64,000 nucleotides of DNA from Apostichopus japonicus. Taxonomy: Eukaryota > Echinodermata > Holothuroidea > Aspidochirotida > Stichopodidae. Both the position numbers and the translations under genes were made by a program. Below the pieces are notes generated by a model. It saw nothing but the letters and a program-made list of their open reading frames with translations. It was not told the origin of the DNA and did not search any database. This document shows, in pieces, positions 37,201 through 48,838 of this stretch; positions within the stretch are counted from its first letter, which is position 1; each line of letters opens with the position of its first letter. The stretch lies in contig NC_092565.1 of the NCBI RefSeq assembly GCF_037975245.1, forward strand, positions 15,095,499 to 15,159,498. The letters run 5' to 3'.

Positions 37201-40200
37201 CTAGTTATGGGCCTGTGTGTGATGTATTTTGATCTTTATTTGCAAGTTACCAACTAACAAAACACAAATTCCCTTTTATACAGGTCTTCTTCAATCTTTT
37301 CAAACATTTTTTCAAGCTCTGCCATCCAAAAATGGTCAACTGGTTATCTGTCCCTGACAAATTAGATACCTTCTGGTTTTAAATAAAGTCCAAAGATTGC
37401 AGCCAGGGGTCAGAAAAGTTTGTTGCTGGTATTGATCAGCTTTGCATACATATCTGTGTAAATAAAATACTATAAAATACTGTATCAAAGAAGAGCCTAA
37501 CTATTACCAGTAGACCTGTAAACTTGATTCTATTCATAAATATATCTGGCTGTCTGACTGACCAGACCCACTGTCCTTTTTGGGTGCATAATTGTACAGG
37601 TCGGGTTAAAGAATAAAATCTTGTGAATGGTCTTCTCCTTCTATAAATAATTTCTTTCAAGCTGTTTTAACCCTTCTTCCCAGGTTGGTGTATGCACTAG
37701 ATACTAAAGCTCTCTAGCCCTTTTCATTGATTCTCACACATGATGTGAGACAGTGTGCATTAACAAGATAACAGCTTCGATTGTTGACAATAACACAAGC
37801 AAACACTATCAATAGAGTTATCAGATTGAATTGAAAACTGGCTGCCTTATCTCTTCCCAACTGTGGGTAGACTTCAGTCAGTCCTATTCAATGGTTATTG
37901 TTGCAGCCTGCAGTCACAAATGACCAAATATTCTTAATACCGTACTGCTGCTGCTCCAGCTTTTTTTTTCATTATTATTATATATATATATTTTTTTTTG
38001 AGATTGCACAAAGGGTACACACATCTTGATACAAAGTGTACAGTTAGTAATAAATTGTCTTTGATGAATATGTGTCTTTCAAATATAACAGAAGGGTATA
38101 TATCTAAGCAATACCTTAAATAGGTTAAATTATATAGTGTATTATCTTGTAATTTTTTTCCTGTTTATTTATTACTATTAATTTTTTGGAGATTGCAGGG
38201 TGAAGTGTACACATACTTTATGCATAATGATAGGTTAAGTAATAATATTTTCTAAGGAATCTTTAAAATAAAAAAAACTGCTTAGTCAATACATTATCTA
38301 TTCCGGGGAAATTTGTGCAGAACCAAATTTTACATGGTGTGTTATCAGGCTATGTGTTTTGTGTGCGTGTTTTTTTTTTATATACTCTTTTTAATGCAAC
38401 ATCCTGTCAAAACCTCCTGAATGAATAAGATGATACTTGTATTCACAGTACTAACCAAAAGTCTAATGGATATATGCTCCATCCTTGAAAGTAACAGTCT
38501 GCAACGACAGATTTATAGGAACGACAAGTTGAACAAAAATAAATCTGGTAGTACTCAGAAATCCATTTTTAATGAGAATGCAACATGGTGTTTCCAGACA
38601 TAAAGGATTATATAAGGTAACACTGGGCACCTGCACACATGTTACTTTAAGTCCACCAGGAAAGATGAAATTACTGCTTAGTGTTTTTAAAAAAACTGTA
38701 GCAATTTATGAGACAAAACCATATGTACCATAAATTTGTGGGATGTTAAGTTTTCAGTTTTGGAGTAAATGGTTAGTTAATAACTACAAAGTTAGGAACG
38801 GCCCAATGGTTGTAACCACACAGATAGGCTGGATAGCCTAGCCTCTTGGTTATCGGTAATTGAGATCCAGCCAAGTTTCTAGTGTCAATATCTCCAAACA
38901 TCGGGCAACTAAACATGTTGGCTTGGCTGAACATCTTCTTCTTACTGTCCATGCTGCTGATTGAGACTGTCAAATAACAATCATGCGTATATATACAATT
39001 TGGAATGATTGCCAATTGCTTGATTTCAAATTTCCACCAAAATGCGATTTGCCTTTTGTTTTTAAACTTATTTCTTCTACTATGGACAAATGATTTGTGA
39101 ATGACAAGTGTTATTTCCAATGTAATTTTCACAATAAATATAAATATATATACATAAATAAATATATTTATCTAAAGAAAAGCATGAAAAACCAACATAT
39201 ATAGTTAATTTGGCATATATGTCCATTTCTTCCAATCAGAGTGCTAGAAAACAACATGTGACACTGGTCGTCCAATGAGAGCATGAGAAAGCACAATATA
39301 TCAGGGCTCATGTCACACTAGGTCTCGATTTCATCCAATCAGAGCAAGAGAATGTTACATTTGTCAATTTAATCTGACATATGTTCATTTCAGGACTTTT
39401 GGCACACTAGGCATAACATAGCCTTCTCTAATATATGTTCTAATACTTCTCCCAAACTCATAAAACAGCTGTGTATATCTACCTAAAAGGCTATGTATCA
39501 TCATTTCATAAGCCAGGGCACAAATCCTAAACAATCACAGTGACCTTTGAACCTATTCTGCTGTATGGAATTTCATTGCATGGTTTGTACAGGAATTTGA
39601 TGCCAACCTTAAAAAATAGGAAATTGAAAAGGAAAGCGCTTCATTAAAATTTAACATGGTGGATGGTTTCGTGGTTGTTTCCTATGTTGTAAAAATTTAA
39701 CATCAGTACAAACATATCAAAAGTTGACATATATTTGCACAATTGGTGTTTCTGACTTATCATAACACTAAAGCCAGCTAACATATTGAAATATTATTAT
39801 GGCAAACTGTTACATATGACTGTTTTTCTAATCACTGCTACCATTCTTTCCTTGTAACCTCCATGGATTGATTCAGTATGTGCTGTCTGCATAATACGTA
39901 CTACCAGACTAGTGTGCTATATTTCAAGCCCACTTTAATATCTTCACTAAATAGGTCAGACAATATAGCAATAAGCCAGTCATATCCATAACTCTTCCCT
40001 AACATTTATATGGACAATTACCTACCTACAGTTTACATATTTTGTCTTTTAATCCTGCAAGCAAATTTAAATATATTTAACCCCTCACCCCCCCCCCCTT
40101 TCCTCTCCTACTCTCTTCCCTAAATCTAATGTAAATTAGTGGCTAGTTCTCATGTAATAAATCAATCATAAGATACATCTGTACAAACCACTCAGTTTGT

Positions 40201-43200
40201 TTGCAATCTATACATGTACATGTGGTTTCAATTTCATATAGTTTCACTTGAAGAGTGTCAGAGCTGGTAATGAGTAGATTCTGTTGTTCTATTTCAATGA
40301 GTCACAGACTTACTGATTGACAATCAAAGAATAATCTGAACAACATCAATTTTATACAAACATCATGCACATGCCCGAACTGGAAACTGTTTATAGTAAT
40401 TGTCATCATTTCTCAAAATTGAGTTCTAAAATTTCTACTATATAGTATACATCTTTGTTTTAATACTACCATGTAGAGCTTTCATCTTCCAAAACTACAA
40501 AAAAAAATATTTAAAAAACATTTTTAATTACACTATCTTCTTCATCAAGTTGAAAACATTATTTTCTGTTGAATGTTACGTCAACTTTATAATCATTCTG
40601 CTAATAATTGTCAAAACCCCATTCAGCAGCATTTTTATCAATTTTGATATTATTCAAAACCTTTAGTTTAAGAAAGAATAAATAACGAATATAATAAACA
40701 ATCCTTTAAAAGTCTTCTTCTATTTACTAATAATCAATTTCCTTTACACGTGACAAAACAACAAACGACTTCATCGATAATGACAATGACGAACTAACTT
40801 TTGTACTCTGCATCAGATTATTTTTGCATAGTAATTGCTCCTCTATCAATAATTAACCAACCTGAAGCTATATATGTTAATAATCAAACAATTTGCAATG
40901 TCAGATAAAGAATCTGTTCTGTTCCGAGATGCAATTTGACATACAGATCCTGCTACATTTTGATGTAGCTTATTGTACTAAACTCAAAATTCTTTGGCCT
41001 GGAGCTTAACACCTACTATTACAGCTTATATAGCTGAAAGATATTCTCTTTGTTTAATGTAGTTGCCAAAAGCCACAAACAAAACAGGGACTTTTTTTTG
41101 CAGGTTCTTTGAATCCATACAATTATTACTTGGTGCAGTGTTAAAGGCCTATTAACCACTCTGTGGTAAGTAAACAAATACAGGGCAGGAAGGATAGGTT
41201 TTATGCTAATGAGCAGTTCTTTTGTGTAAACCCAATGCACTGTATCTCTGTACAACTGCTTGGATTACAACAGTACAGTAGTACACTCCTTCATACTAAT
41301 TTCTAATCTGTCTGCATAGTGCTTGGCCTTTATCCCTTTTCACCCCAAGAAAAGAAAAGAGAAGAAAAAAAAATAAGGGGAAAAACAGAGGCATTTATTC
41401 TTAGTCACTAGGTACAGAAAGGAATTTGACTGGCAACAGCCGCCTGCAAAGAACTGTTATTACAATTTGAAGAAGAGAGGCTAAAGTTCATAGACAAAAT
41501 AAAAAACAATGAAGGAAGCCAAATTACACAAAATCTATACACACTTGACTGTGCTTAAACTGCAAAAAGACAGTGTGCCAATACATACATGTGTATTACC
41601 AAATAGAAGGGTGTATAATGAAGCATAGGATACAACCTCACAATTAATGTTCAGTTAATAGGTTAATGAAGTCAAGATGAATCTATTTCATTTCTGTTTC
41701 AACAAACTGATTCATCTATTTTGTTTTAATATAAGTGCAACAAGTCCACAAAGTTGTGGATCAGTTACATATTCAACAGAAATGAATCCAGTGTTTGTAA
41801 ATAGAAATGAGCATAAATAATTTGGTTAAATATTAACAACAAAAATGCAATGTTATTCTAACTTTTTTTTTAATATTGACATTTTAATGTTATGATTTTA
41901 ATAAATGGTATTTCTGTTTCACATTTTAAGCTGTTAAAATATCATTAAATAATATTGAAGGTAATTTATCATATGTACAGTGCTTTTAAAAGAAAATAAT
42001 CTTTATTTGTGTAGATTTTCCAGTAATTCACTACACAAGGATTCTCATTTAATAACAAAGTGATTTAGGCACTCCATATCAATTAGTTTGATGTATAACC
42101 ACTTCATTTCTTTTTCCTTTTGGGGGGGAGTTTAAAATATTAAAAAATTATTTTTCTTTATTGAGAGCATAATATACCTGTATCTAGACTTTCTACTCTC
42201 TCTTTACCTTTTACCACTTTTGAAAAGCGAACAAAAAAATGAGCGTGTGTAGAGTACATTTTGTAACAAGACGATCAATATATATATGTATGTGTACAGG
42301 AGTTACATCATGAAAAGAGACGGTTGTAGAGAAGATAAAATCCATTGAAAAGTATTCCTTGAAGAAACACAAATTAATTGCATGACTCAGCTATACAATT
42401 ACGAAAACTTGCCTAAAGTGTCGAATGTATTTGATTCATGGTTCAAAATAATAATTATTCAAATGTAATATGCAGTCTAATTGACACTGTAAAGTTTCTC
42501 TGTAGAAACAGAAACAAGGTGTTGGTTGTGCTACACTAGGCTTAGAGCTGTATGTCTTTCATATGTAGTGTGTGCTTCATAAGTCAAGTTTCCAATTGAA
42601 TCAATCCTTTGTTCTTTTGTACATATTTGTGCCAACATGAGAAATCAATACTGAACTGAACTGAAATCATATATTAATATTTTTGTTCAAACTCCTTAAA
42701 TATTTCTTTCTTAAGTACAGGTAATCATCACATTTTTTATCTCTTTATTTTTTTCTTATTTAATTTTACACAATCACCAGACAAGCGTTTCTATATCCGT
42801 ACATGTGCATTATTCAACTACAACACCAAATTGGTGATACAAGTTACTAATATCCAAATTTTTGGCTGAGTTACCAGGCAGGAAACCGACCATTAAAAAC
42901 AGTTCCAGCCACAAAGGCTTAAAGAAGAGAAACAAGAACAGAATCACGTCAAACAGACTTCCTTATTGGAGGCTCTTCAGCTTGCAGGAAACAAGCTTAC
43001 AGTTTTATCATTGCATGTTGGTCCTAGGTATGAATCATCCACACAGCACTGTGTACAATCAATGATATTAATATCAATCTTAACTTGAACCACTACTTTA
43101 GTGCGGTTCTATCCATAAAAATCACTAAAGCATTGTCACTTTACATATATTTCCTATGAATCGCTCTTTGAAAAGTATCTTCAATTCAAACGTCACTATG

Positions 43201-46200
43201 ACTGAACAACGGTTTGTTGAATAAAGTGTTCATTGACAGCCAAAAAAATTGCAAAGTTTAAAAGCCTTTGTTTCATAGTCCACAAAGAAAATTTCTGGAA
43301 TAGTCAACACTACAGTACACACCTTTAATACACATACAGTAAGTGCACACTGTATCAGAGAAAAATTGAGCAAAGGTCTATTGTTACTGGTAATGCACGT
43401 ATAATATATTGATCAGAAATTAATGCATGATTCACGACTATATTTATGAAATTAAAAGGTAAGAATAAACGACACCAAAATTTCATGATGATATACTGTA
43501 CCTTTAAAATGTAATAAAATGACATTATGGTAGTTTTCTTTTAATACAGATCATCATTCTTGCACACTACATTATCATATCATATATGTTTATTGGCCTA
43601 ATTTGCGAATAAGCATCAAGGCTAACCCTAATATTGATATCAAGCGATTGTAACTCCTTTAACCAGCTATTTGATAACTTTATGGGGGGAAAAAGGAAAT
43701 TACTTCATAGCAATCATTTGAATAAAGTGGGCGGAAAAGTTTATAAAAAATAATCATAGTATGAATGACTTAATAGCGACCAGATAATTTAAGCTGAATA
43801 TGACAACTAATAATACAATGTCATTGTAATGTACCTGTTGGAGAGAAAAGAAAGGAAAGACTTCTTAAATAAACACCTGTAGCATTTAAATTAACACTTT
43901 TATTGTACTGCCCAGGAAGAGCACCTATTAATTATCATATATCCAAAATTGTACAAATCCTCTAACATGTAACAATGTCAGCAACAATCACTGGCATTAA
44001 AATTTGTAATAATATTAATGGAATGTGGCGATCCACCCGAACGGCTATCAAAATGGTGTCTGTGTTTGCTTAATGATTTCTTGAACCTTGACCCACTGTT
44101 ATCAATAAATCTGACTAATTTAAAAAATCAAAGAAATATATGTATGTGCTAGCTATAAAGCTGAAGCCTTGATCCCAACTTTACGGATGCACTGTATGCC
44201 AGTAGTTCAGTCAGTTCAGTTCAACAGACACGTAAACATATCCACATCTGTATAAACCAAGGCTGCATGCACATGCCTATGATTGGATAGATCAAGCAGG
44301 GATCTGCTATCAACTTTCTCTTTCCTTTTCTTATTACTGAAAGAGCTTTATTTGATATCATAATAAGCTAAATACATCACCATGAAAAAAAAAACTTCTG
44401 TTCAATTTATTCATACTCCCGTATTTTATGTACATATTCGATGCCCCTTTTGGGTTAGTCTCAAAGCCCTCACATAGAAATGTCCAGTTCACATATGTAC
44501 AGTAAAAATGAGTGAAATAATTTGCAACTCGCTCAAAATGAGCCATCACCTCACATCACCTCAAAAATTAATATTAAATATGTTTTTACTTTGTTTATTT
44601 CTTCAATCAGTTTCCAGTATCTCCACTCTAGTAATCAGTTTCTGCCACCACCACACTTTGTGACTGTCACCGACTAATAACTCATTATTACTCCCTTCCA
44701 CATATTAATCCTTGTCCATACTATTTGGCTACATTGCTAATTAAGTCTTTGGATATATTTAACATGACTATATGCCATGATAATTATATCAGCACGGATG
44801 CTCATGACATCATAAAGAACAAACAGAAATGATTTCATTCAGGCAAGAATTAATGTCAACCTCATTAGATGCGGTATTTATATCTGCAGCCTAATCCTCA
44901 TTCAAACATATCATTACTGTAGCACGACTTATTACACAAGCCATTTAATTCAAATGATATTCTACACCCTGGGATCATGCAAGCTGGCCATCTAAAAATC
45001 AATTTGAGAACGATCTTGCAGGCTTTGTATACCAGCCTTTTTGTAGTGCTGTTGCATTGCAGGTCTATTCATTTTTGTTACCTTATATGCAAAAACTTAG
45101 GACTTTTATGGTACATCAAAGCATATACTTCCAATAGAAACTATCGTCAAAAATTTTTTTTAAAACTTCTACAAGGCATTTGCGATTTTATAGTTTGATA
45201 ATCAATTGAGAACAGGAAAAAAATCCTCCATTCACCAATTGAGCTTTTCACATGCTGGGTATGTTAGTTACTTATAGCTCCATAGAATACAAGCCTCATA
45301 CCAGCATAAATTAATATGCAGCAGTGTGTAAATCAACCATTGATTACAACATGTGATATCTATCTAGACAATAGAAGCTAGACACCTTTAATTTTCACTG
45401 CAAATTTGTTCTTGGGTATATATTTGAAACACGTCTACAATTGGAGATTGAACTTTACAAAGGGAACAAAATTGATTGTGATATTTAACATAACCTGTTT
45501 GCATCTTATCATATATTAGTCTTTCCCATGAACACAAGGAACAGAACATGTACAGTACTGCAGTACTTATTAAAATTTGATATTATAAGATAACCAATCA
45601 ACACAACATGCAGTGCATGTTATGGGAGTAACCAAAGCATGCTGCCAGCAATATCCTTACCAGCATAGTCTCCTTTCTGTATCATAGCAAAACAGATCTC
45701 TCGATAAATATCCAAATATGTTCGAAAAAAACTGTTGCTAAATATTAGCTATTTCATGCAAATTATCACACAAAGGGAACTTAATAGTTTCTAACACATG
45801 GCATGAACACAGTGAAAAATAAACAAAAGGACATATCGTGTAATGTTCAATTTATCTGCCTGTTGTCAGATTTTTTTTGGGGGGGGGGGGTTTAAGGGAA
45901 GGCTTGTTTAAGCTAAGTTCGGGTTTCCACATTTTCTATGTTTCATAACTACGGTGCAGTCAGTTCGTAACATTTAATGAAAAGACAGTTGAAAAGTCTT
46001 TCCTGACTGGTCTGTTCATTTTCACATTTAGCTCCATGTCAACTTATGGATAAACAAACGCACTTCCTGTGAACAGCAGGAAATTGTTAATCACATAATA
46101 ATAGGTTCAAAAACGACACGTCCATCATCAAATTTAAAATATAACATATTTAGGCCTACACAGCATTTTCCCTAATTCCAATTCACCTTGTAGAGGCTTA

Positions 46201-46923
46201 TATCAGCCTATCTAGCCTATTTAGTTAGGCCTATAGTTAAAACTATAATCAAGCCAATACTCGATTTCTACATGTTAAAATTTAAAATAAAAATATCAAA
46301 ATATTGTAAATTATATTTATAAAAAAAAAATTCAACATACCTCCCCATGCCATTCCATTCTTCCCTCTGGAGTACATTCTGGTAGAAAATATAGCCTAGA
46401 ACTGGACAATTTGACACCCTCGGAATTCTTGGTTTCCCATAACAGTTGCAATTCTGCTATGCATAATGGCTCGTTTTGTGAGCAGCGAACGAAAAAGAAA
46501 TCCCCCAATGACAGCATTTTCCACTTAACGTCTGGTTTGTATTTGAAGGATTTGTAAAACGTATACGGGCCATGTTGACCACAAGATTTACCAACCCACT
46601 GTGGAACAAAAATTAAATTCATAATTTACCCTAAATAGCGACTGCCATATTAAATTCACGCATTTAAAATTTAAATGTATACTTCAATGACACATACATT
46701 CTTTTACAAGTTGCAAGTCAAACTTATAATGCACTCCCCTTTCACGAAGGGGCCAAACTTCACACCAACTTTCAGAATTAGTTAGTAATAAAAAACGTCC
46801 AAATTTTCTTCAATAGTACATGACAATTTATAAAAATTACACCAATACGACTGGAATAACTGCAAAAATAATTTAGAAACAAATTAATGTAAATTCTCTT
46901 ACCCCAGGATCCGTATTTTCCAT
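16276..46923 (-). CDS. ARID5B-like AT-rich interaction domain transcription factor, 10 exons
   Basis: Exons in order: 46923-46903, 46598-46341, 26797-26632, 25407-25341, 24831-24647, 24008-23911, 21672-21486, 20889-20739, 19044-18807, 17751-16276. Phases join to 948 aa. Residues 8-115 (WVG..CG.HGPY.FYK, LSLGDFFFVRC, IAELQLLWE, DEVLAV..KVVLKIDDL) match the N-terminal region of vertebrate ARID5B, which ARID5A lacks. Residues 185-260 hold YCR..AMLKRL, CREEFEHPSLADNE and APKLKGRPRKK. The ARID, about 298-383, has TPIERLP.LGFKQINL, GGY..IT...W...Y.ELGGNPG and TSAATCTRRHYER. A lysine-rich nuclear signal lies at about 395-430. In exon 10, SRPSVIQH (about 556-563) and PCDLSLP (706-712) are conserved blocks; the latter fits a CtBP-binding PxDLS motif. 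ARID5B binds AT-rich DNA and works with the PHF2 demethylase in the nucleus. Two boundaries are uncertain: exon 6 could end after TCAAAG, and exon 10 could start 8 codons earlier. Confidence 0.9.
17871..18025. repeat. Exact 70-bp tandem duplication
   Basis: Two identical 70-bp copies starting CCTCCAACCACATGT are followed by the first 15 bp of a third. A diverged half-copy (AATTCACATCCC...TACAAA, 17841-17870) precedes them. Identity of the two full copies indicates a young event. Confidence 0.95.
18130..18700. repeat. Degenerate ACTCACCG/ACACAAA array
   Basis: Units of roughly 17-30 bp with the core ACTCAYYGAYACAAAAT recur across the interval with poor conservation. The longest minus-strand frame here is compositionally driven and has no family resemblance. 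Confidence 0.7.
19330..19855. repeat. Pyrimidine-rich minisatellite in arid5b-like intron 8
   Basis: Repeats of about 35-50 bp are built from CCCCTGTACACC, CACCCATGTTTCATATC and TTTACTCC. Repetitive open frames on both strands (TPLYTSSTPM-like) follow from the repeat and are not considered coding. Confidence 0.85.
21057..21332. repeat. 42-bp minisatellite, about 6.5 copies
   Basis: The unit begins GTATGCATGTGGTAGCTA and continues with RTGRAATTAGGAACC and CAACACA. Copies start at about 21057, 21099, 21141, 21184, 21227, 21269 and 21311 with a few substitutions each. It sits in arid5b-like intron 8 to 7 boundary DNA, between exons 8 and 7. Confidence 0.9.
22005..22420. repeat. TGGGCCCAAA-rich tract between direct repeats
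   Basis: Two diverged direct repeats of about 80 bp (22005-22080 and 22333-22410; shared words include CCAACAA, TGTAT, CCAA, TTTGG, CAATCC, TTAAGGTTG and GTTATTGCAA) bracket a tract rich in GGGCCCAAA words. Proline/glycine-rich frames on both strands arise from this. It lies in arid5b-like intron 6. It may be a transposon fragment of a kind I do not recognise. Confidence 0.6.
23551..23865. mobile_element. MITE with TTAA target duplications
   Basis: The left end reads TTAAAGGGTGTGAAGACTCG (23551-23570) and the right end is the inverted relative, GCGAGTCTTCAATGCCTTTAA (23845-23865). Both ends are therefore TTAA plus an AAAGG..TGAAGACTCGC inverted repeat. TTAA duplication is characteristic of piggyBac and Kolobok superfamilies; the ends do not let me choose. 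It has no transposase and lies in arid5b-like intron 6, ending 45 bp from the exon 6 donor. Confidence 0.75.
32188..32324 (-). repeat. G-rich 12-bp minisatellite in intron 2
   Basis: On the minus strand the unit is GGGGGAGAGGGT, varying to GGGGGAGGGGGT, repeated about 10 times. On the plus strand it appears as CCCTCTCCCCCA. Runs of three to five G recur every few bases on the strand that is transcribed for arid5b-like. Confidence 0.95.
35860..36725. repeat. Degenerate CATCCATTCCATGATTTTGATTT array
   Basis: Words TTCATCCATTCCATGATTTTG, GATTTCCTTCCAT and the variant CATAGATTTTTGTTTCAT recur through about 860 bp with units of about 24-35 bp. The minus-strand frame reading MKGNQNHGMEWM is a product of the repeat. 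Confidence 0.85.
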
Positions 46924-47060
46924 GATATTCTGACATCGAATTTCCTACTTTCGAGATAGCAAATGATTTTCCTTCGGCTTACTTTGCGTGTGTACAAAGT
47001 ACAACTTGTTGTTCTACGAGTGACGTCACGAAGAGAGAGGTTATTTGCATAATTTATTAT
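46924..47060 (-). promoter_or_regulatory. arid5b-like 5' UTR and proximal promoter with CRE palindrome
   Basis: Immediately upstream of the arid5b-like ATG. TGACGTCA, a perfect cAMP-response element palindrome, lies at 47021-47028, about 100 bp before the start codon. No TATA box is evident. A transcription start has not been located; position and the CRE are the only evidence. Confidence 0.45.
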
Positions 47061-47718
47061 ACCCGGGAGCGGTTTATTAGCATACAACACATATCAAGTT
47101 CCTGAAAGATTATGATAGAATTGATACCTTGTGTTGATGTGACATGCGACAGTAAAACACGAATATTTCACTAGTGCTCTACCAAAAATATTATACAAAC
47201 AATCCAAAATATGCGAGAGTCGTTGAGAATAAAGAATATTCGAAAACGAACATAGGGGTTCGAGAACAGGTTTGTTATTAGTAATCCGAAGCACAATAAG
47301 CTTTATCCAAATGTGTATAAGCGCGAGGGGCAAAGAGTTGGTAGTTATTTATTGGTTTCAAGTGGATGCGAACAAAAGTTATACTGTATGTTCACAATAC
47401 CATTTGATGGTCGGTAGATTGTGGTGTGCACTTCACTATCACTTGGCACATAAAACGAAAATGAGTTTCATAACAGACAAAACTGTTAGCGGGGAAAATA
47501 AAACAGATGGTTAGGTTGATTACCGAAATAAGTTAAAACTTTGTGACCAAGATTGCCAGGCTCATTTGTGACAAGTCAAATCTCAAATACTGTTCATTGT
47601 AGTGATATCTAGGAAATTAAATAATTAAATTTGTGACGTAAGAGAATTACGGACGCAGTCCGTGGAAATGGATAAGGGGGTCGACGGGCCCCTGGGAATT
47701 AAGAAAGGGAATAATAGC

Positions 47719-48102
47719 CATAGGCGTAGGAGGCGGGGGCTAGGGGGGATGCCCCCCCCCCAAACCAAAATTTGTTGTGAATATTCGGGCAATATGCTGA
47801 GAATTTTTCGGGCACCTACTGAAACAAGAATAATTTGCAATGTGTTTTTCAATGGTTAAACTGATATTATTATAATCATTATTATTGTAACGACTTGCCC
47901 AATAATTATAACCAATATGGAAGGGTAATAACACTGAAACTGATTGTATGTTATTGGCATGTAATGTACTAACCGATAAATGCCTATATGATATGTACAT
48001 AAACATGTTGACGCGAACAATTTTGGTTAGATTTTTCGGGCAAGTCGTTACAGCCCCCTCCCCCCCCCAAAAAAAAAATCAAATTAGGCTCCTACACCTA
48101 TG
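47719..48102 (+). mobile_element. hAT-type MITE with perfect 8-bp target duplication
   Basis: The element starts CATAGGCGTAGGAGGC and ends with the inverted form CTCCTACACCTATG. It is flanked by ATAATAGC on both sides (47711-47718 and 48103-48110), an exact 8-bp target duplication as made by hAT transposases. Length is 384 bp with no coding capacity. Internal blocks match the MITE at 7979-8380 in reverse orientation. Confidence 0.9.
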
Positions 48103-48689
48103 ATAATAGCTCCTGTACTGGAGCTGTTACAAGTTGTTGGGAACTCAGTAGATTTATGAAGGTCCTTCATACCCTGCAGATCCCTACCCCATGGGGAAGT
48201 ATATGAGCCCCTTATTCACTCGACCGGCCTCAGCGAATATAGTGCATCCGACTGCGGCATCACCAACAGCTGCGAAGATGTTATATATCTTCCTTCACAG
48301 TAGAGGGATGAAGGGCTGGGCCATGACGTAATGAGCTGCGCGATGACGTTCCCAACACAAAATGAACACCACTAACCCCCCCCCCCCCTTCCCCATACAC
48401 AGACAATCAAGCGTGCATGTCATAATCTCACTTCATTTTATAAACTGTAAAGTTAAAGTTGAAAGTTGAAGGTTTACAGTCTTGTATGAGGCTAATGCCT
48501 CCTCACACGACTTTACAACTTAACCCCTGGTCATTGGTAACTTGTCACACCCAAACACCAAAGTGTGCACAATTCAATCAATCTCTCCTGGGGCACCACA
48601 GTGCACCACAACCACGTGTCCCCCGGGGGACTTCCCATAGGGTGCAGCCACAAACCGGCGCACACAACTATATTTACAACTTACCTCGC

Positions 48690-48838
48690 AGGTCCCCATT
48701 TATACACCTGGGTGAAGAGAGGCAATGGAGATAAAGCGCCTTGCCCAAGGACACAACGCAATGATCTGGCCAGGGCTCGAACCTGTAATCCTTAGATCAC
48801 AAGTCCACTGCCTTAACCACTTGACCACAACGCCCTCC
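48690..48838 (-). repeat. tRNA-derived SINE-like copy 1
   Basis: Read on the minus strand it begins GGAGGGCGTTGTGGTCAAGT, with an A-box-like TGGTCAAGTGG and, further on, a B-box-like GGTTCGAGCCC, followed by about 90 bp of tail. It shares nearly all of its length with the copy at 54225-54353. The tRNA-like part resembles a serine/leucine-type head but the anticodon arm is degenerate. Confidence 0.7.

Larger units (their letters stand above)
26798..46340 (-). other. arid5b-like intron 2, 19.5 kb; no exon recognised
   Basis: The intron interrupts the conserved N-terminal region between HGE and DEVLAV, and the protein aligns without a gap there, so no coding exon is missing. Contents seen: AT microsatellites (30494-30516, 33236-33250), a G-quadruplex-prone minisatellite on the transcribed strand (32188-32324), a CATCCATTCCATGATTTTGA array (about 35860-36725), a diverged direct duplication (about 37985-38340), three CCAAT-containing units (39231-39342), and C- or G-runs (40088-40098, 45881-45891). 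The open frames in it are short and look random. Confidence 0.8.
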
